DNA from: Chloroflexota bacterium
Lineage (GTDB): Bacteria; Chloroflexota; Dehalococcoidia; SM23-28-2; RBG-16-64-32
Assembly (NCBI GenBank): GCA_022560365.1
Contig: JADFTG010000066.1
Coordinates: 1-6,652, forward strand
Length of the DNA stretch: 6,652 nucleotides
Reading direction: 5' to 3'
Below are positions 6,166 through 6,652 of the stretch, piece by piece (within the stretch, counting starts at the first letter, position 1; each line of letters starts with the position of its first letter). The notes under the pieces were generated by a model, which saw only the letters and a list, made by a program, of their open reading frames with translations, had not been told where the DNA came from and did no database searches. The position numbers were made by a program, and so were the translations under genes.

Positions 6166-6195
6166 AGTGTATCAACGGCGATTCCGGCCGGTCAA
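6166..6195 (-). promoter_or_regulatory. Candidate promoter of the GuaB3-type gene
   Basis: Read on the minus strand, TTGACC (6195-6190) is a 5/6 match to the -35 box. An 18-bp spacer separates it from TACACT (6171-6166), a 4/6 match to the -10 box. The predicted start near 6159 leaves about 53 nt before the ATG. It is back-to-back with the rsmI promoter; the two -35 boxes are 5 bp apart, with the palindrome TCAATTGA (6192-6199) at the junction. Confidence 0.55.
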
Positions 6196-6200
6196 TTGAT

Positions 6201-6229
6201 TTGAGTCACATTCTGCGAACTGATATGAG
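6201..6229 (+). promoter_or_regulatory. Candidate promoter of rsmI
   Basis: TTGAGT (6201-6206) and TATGAG (6224-6229) are separated by exactly 17 bp and match the sigma-70 consensus at 4/6 each. The expected start is near 6236, only about 6 nt before the GTG start at 6242. This implies a leaderless or nearly leaderless transcript, in line with the missing ribosome site. Confidence 0.5.
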
Positions 6230-6241
6230 CATTTCCGCTCA

Positions 6242-6652
6242 GTGAAAAAAGTGGGCACTCTCTTCCTCGTGGCGACACCGATCGGTAACCTCGAAGACGT
6301 TACACTGCGCTCCCTGCGGGTGCTGGGCGAGGTCTCGCTGATCGCAGCCGAGGACACGCGAACGGCGCGCAAGCTGCTCTCGCACCACGGCGTTTCGGCG
6401 CGTGTCGTGAGCTACAACGAGCACAACATGAAGCGGCGCACGCCGGAGCTCCTGCGCGCACTGGGCGAGGGCGACGTGGCGCTCGTGTCGGAGGCCGGCA
6501 TGCCAGCGATAAGCGATCCGGGCTACGAGCTGGCAGCGGCGGCGATCGAGGCCGGGCACGAGGTGTCGCCGCTGCCGGGGCCATCGGCGGTCACGGCGGC
6601 TGTGGCGGCGTCGGGGCTGGCGGCGCGCGAGTTCACCTTCGCCGGGTTCCTG
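6242..6652 (+). CDS. rsmI: 16S rRNA 2'-O-ribose C1402 methyltransferase RsmI (5' part, cut by window end)
   Basis: RsmI uses SAM to methylate the 2'-OH of C1402 in 16S rRNA, in the decoding centre of the 30S subunit. The visible 137 residues contain the family blocks in order: ATPIGNLEDVTLRSL (11-25), AEDTR (36-40), YNEHN (58-62), VSEAGMPAISDPGYEL (82-97), PLPGPSAV (110-117) and FAGFL (133-137). The SEAGMP variant replaces the commoner SDAGTP in the SAM-binding loop. Roughly half the usual 280-residue protein is missing because the window ends. An upstream in-frame stop at 6221-6223 limits the start to GTG 6242 or GTG 6251. I chose 6242, which gives MKKVGTLFLV. No Shine-Dalgarno is seen before either. 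It diverges from the GuaB3-type gene. Confidence 0.95.
   Translation, partial: MKKVGTLFLVATPIGNLEDVTLRSLRVLGEVSLIAAEDTRTARKLLSHHGVSARVVSYNEHNMKRRTPELLRALGEGDVALVSEAGMPAISDPGYELAAAAIEAGHEVSPLPGPSAVTAAVAASGLAAREFTFAGFL

Noticed and set aside
1..6652. CRISPR array, tRNA, rRNA, transposase or insertion-sequence ends
   Set aside because: I saw no regularly spaced direct repeats, no tRNA-like TTCRANYC core with an acceptor stem, and no transposase-like protein or terminal inverted repeats in a read by eye.

Overview
The window is GC-rich: I counted 45 G/C of 60 at 2701-2760. It carries five protein genes, the last cut by the right edge, plus one clear c-di-AMP (ydaO/yuaA-type) riboswitch. The riboswitch, a CBS-less GuaB3-type IMP dehydrogenase relative, GTG and TTG starts, and a membrane-anchored LysM/M23 cell-wall enzyme suggest a high-GC bacterium of the Chloroflexota or Actinobacteria type. 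I lean to Chloroflexota, but the sequence does not settle it.

Layout, left to right. 37-1017 (+) is an extended-SDR NAD(P)-dependent epimerase/dehydratase. 1018-1458 is a long leader region holding the c-di-AMP aptamer (about 1241-1363) and an intrinsic terminator (1390-1422). 1459-2946 (+) is a radical-SAM aminomutase of the KamA family, ended by a GCAA-capped terminator (2971-3000). 3001-3285 is non-coding, with a candidate structured RNA element (3058-3172) and a good promoter (3168-3197). 3286-4380 (+) is a LysM-LysM-M23 peptidoglycan endopeptidase. Convergent to it, 4421-4939 (-) is an unrecognised small membrane protein of lower GC, directly downstream of 4967-6106 (-), the GuaB3-type gene. 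6107-6241 is a divergent promoter region, and 6242-6652 (+) is the first 137 codons of rsmI.

The most interesting point is the riboswitch plus aminomutase pair. In a gap-free alignment with remembered clostridial lysine 2,3-aminomutase, the PLP lysine is kept (K419). The two aspartates that hold the lysine side-chain ammonium become Arg (R375) and Ser (S412). Glutamate 2,3-aminomutase shows a parallel swap (Lys and Asn). This suggests an enzyme making a beta-amino acid with an anionic side chain, such as beta-glutamate, a known compatible solute. That would fit control by c-di-AMP, the second messenger of potassium and osmotic balance. The substrate assignment is inference. The neighbouring LysM/M23 hydrolase belongs to a class often controlled by c-di-AMP riboswitches, but here it has its own transcription unit.
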